A stretch of 36,128 bases of DNA. Source: JBFWYO01 sp050186335. GTDB taxonomy: Bacteria > Pseudomonadota > Alphaproteobacteria > Bin65. Positions 35,154 to 36,128 of the stretch are shown in pieces. How positions within the stretch are numbered: the first letter of the stretch is position 1; every line of letters starts with the position of its first letter. The translations under genes and the position numbers were made by a program. Location: NCBI GenBank assembly GCA_050186335.1, contig JBFWYO010000050.1, positions 1 through 36,128 of the forward strand, in the 5' to 3' direction. Under the pieces are notes generated by a model that made no database searches, had not been told where the DNA came from, and was given only the letters and a program-made list of their open reading frames with translations.

Positions 35154-35597
35154 ATGAATCGTACTCTGATCGCCATCGTCGCCGTTGCGGCATCGGCGCT
35201 GATGTTGTCGGCCTGCGCATCCGACGAGAAGAAGATGGCGCCGCCGCCGGTGGCCGCGCAGCCCGTGCCGCCGCCCCCGCCGCCGGTCAAGAACGTGACG
35301 ACCAAGGCCCGCGGCGCCGTCCTGGCCGATGCGGCGACCGGCAAGACGCTCTACACCTATGCCAAGGATGCCGCCGACAAGTCGGCGTGCGTCGGCCAAT
35401 GCGCCAAGAATTGGCCGCCGTTCGGCGCCGCGGCCGACGCCAAGGCGCAGGGCGACTGGACCATCATCGCCCGGGCCGACGGCGCGAAGCAGTGGGTCTA
35501 CAAGGGCAAGCCGCTCTACTTCTGGGTCAAGGACAAGAAGCCGGGTGACACGACCGGCCATGGCTTCGGCAAGGTCTGGGCGGTCGCCCGGCCGTAA
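35154..35597 (+). CDS. Lipoprotein with secreted-repeat (PF03640-type) domain
   Basis: A 147-residue envelope lipoprotein. The signal ends in the lipobox LSAC with Cys21, followed by a proline-rich linker (PPPVAAQPVPPPPPPV, about 31-46). The rest matches the short secreted repeat: VLADAATGKTLYTYAKDA, then CVGQCAKNWPPF, and a second half with WVYKGKPLYFWVKDKKPGD. The function of this family is unknown; the paired cysteines suggest a disulfide or metal site. The ATG has GGAG upstream. A strong terminator follows. Confidence 0.92.
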   Translation: MNRTLIAIVAVAASALMLSACASDEKKMAPPPVAAQPVPPPPPPVKNVTTKARGAVLADAATGKTLYTYAKDAADKSACVGQCAKNWPPFGAAADAKAQGDWTIIARADGAKQWVYKGKPLYFWVKDKKPGDTTGHGFGKVWAVARP

Positions 35598-35626
35598 AGC
35601 CTCAGGGAAACCGCGTTACCTGTACG

Positions 35627-35654
35627 AAAGCGGCGGCTGCAAGGCCGCCGTTTT
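35627..35654 (+). terminator. Rho-independent terminator after the lipoprotein gene
   Basis: A perfect stem CGGCGGC with GCCGCCG around TGCAAG, flanked by AAAG on the left and TTTT on the right, lies 30 bases after the stop codon. Confidence 0.85.
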
Positions 35655-35711
35655 CATTTATCCCATTGTTTTGACTAAATAAATATTTCAAGCCCGAAGC
35701 CGCCCCAAAGA

Positions 35712-35740
35712 CTTGACAGACGGCCCGAAAACCCCCAATT
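35712..35740 (+). promoter_or_regulatory. Promoter of the groES transcript
   Basis: CTTGACA (35712-35718) is followed after 14 bases by CCCCAATT (35733-35740), close to the RpoH (sigma-32) heat-shock pattern. TTGACA with CAATTA at 17 bases would also fit the vegetative sigma factor. The CIRCE element follows at once. Confidence 0.6.
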
Positions 35741-35751
35741 AGCGCCCGGGA

Positions 35752-35778
35752 TTAGCACTCACTAAAGCTGAGTGCTAA
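35752..35778. promoter_or_regulatory. CIRCE element (HrcA operator)
   Basis: A perfect inverted repeat TTAGCACTC, nine-base spacer, GAGTGCTAA, the exact consensus of the HrcA binding site. It lies 55 bases before groES in the leader region, so the chaperonin operon should be repressed by HrcA and released on heat shock. Confidence 0.97.
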
Positions 35779-35832
35779 CAGCCGCAAGGCATCAACCGCA
35801 CAAGACCAAGCAATCGTGGAGGAGGTTAATCC

Positions 35833-36128
35833 ATGAAATTTCGTCCGTTGCACGACCGCATCCTGGTCCGCCGTACCGAGGAGAGCGAGAAAACCGCAGG
35901 CGGCATCATCATTCCCGACACTGCCAAGGAAAAGCCCATGCAGGGCGACGTCATTTCCGTCGGCTCCGGCAACCGCGACGAAGCGGGCAAGCTGATCCCG
36001 CTCGACGTCAAGGCCGGCGACCGCATCCTGTTCGGCAAGTGGTCCGGCACCGAAGTGAAGATCGACGGCGAAGACCTGTTGATCATGAAGGAATCCGACG
36101 TTCTCGGCATCATCGAGAACGCCAAGGC
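35833..36128 (+). CDS. groES: Co-chaperonin GroES, 3' end outside the window
   Basis: The heptameric lid of the GroEL folding chamber. The visible 98 residues start MKFRPLHDRILVRR and include the mobile loop EKTAGGIIIPDTAKEKPMQG (19-38) that contacts GroEL, GDVISVGSG and KWSGTEVKIDGEDLLIMKES. The ATG at 35833 is preceded by GGAGGAGG, a very strong ribosome-binding site. The gene is nearly complete; the window ends just after IIENAK. groEL should follow. It is controlled by CIRCE and a heat-shock-type promoter. Confidence 0.97.
   Translation, partial: MKFRPLHDRILVRRTEESEKTAGGIIIPDTAKEKPMQGDVISVGSGNRDEAGKLIPLDVKAGDRILFGKWSGTEVKIDGEDLLIMKESDVLGIIENAK

Overview
The window is high-GC DNA from the chromosome of an alphaproteobacterium. 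The evidence is the partial 16S sequence, the order 16S, tRNA-Ile(GAU), tRNA-Ala(UGC), 23S, 5S, tRNA-fMet, the high GC at third codon positions, a CIRCE-controlled groES, and the abundance of TRAP transporters, a UbiD decarboxylase and AraC/TetR/MarR regulators. The 16S looks Rhodospirillales-like, but I cannot name a genus by eye. The window opens inside 16S and ends inside groES.

Layout. 1-5252: rRNA operon with two structured repeats in its spacers, closed by a strong terminator. 5253-9440: OsmC-like protein, Tat-exported aldo/keto reductase with a small membrane protein, and an AhpD-like/pirin redox pair; a ~106-bp palindromic repeat occurs twice here in opposite orientations. 9831-10416: decayed remnants, including an isochorismatase-type hydrolase. 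10417-14320 (minus): trehalose operon otsB, GH15 glycosidase, otsA. 14496-16405: TetR regulator divergent from a luciferase-like monooxygenase. 16426-22174: AraC regulator and alpha/beta hydrolase, divergent from a phytanoyl-CoA-dioxygenase-like enzyme followed by a TRAP transporter whose large permease gene is cut by an in-frame stop. 22306-23031: a metallo-beta-lactamase-fold protein carrying all six di-iron ligands of flavodiiron/ODP proteins. 23195-26235: a fluoride riboswitch with a readable terminator/antiterminator switch, then an MFS permease, inorganic pyrophosphatase and a PAP2 phosphatase. 26308-31456: TRAP transporter plus UbiD decarboxylase, divergent from a MarR regulator with a 25-bp palindrome over the promoter. 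31640-35597: small exported protein, two DedA proteins, a methyltransferase and a lipoprotein. 35712-end: CIRCE and groES.

Most interesting is the fluoride locus. The aptamer (23195-23243) has the crcB-motif core and a perfect loop/3'-strand pseudoknot. Its 3' strand can alternatively form a 14-bp hairpin, and the strand released on ligand binding can pair with the left arm of a U-tailed terminator, giving a complete ON switch. Downstream there is no crcB/Fluc or CLC-F gene. Instead there is an uncharacterised MFS permease and the classical fluoride-sensitive enzyme, pyrophosphatase. I infer a fluoride-response operon in which the MFS protein is a candidate exporter.

Other loci read as catabolic modules: the MarR-TRAP-UbiD set suggests import and decarboxylation of an aromatic or unsaturated acid, and the AraC/hydrolase/dioxygenase/TRAP set suggests use of an unknown organic acid, now possibly impaired by the broken permease.
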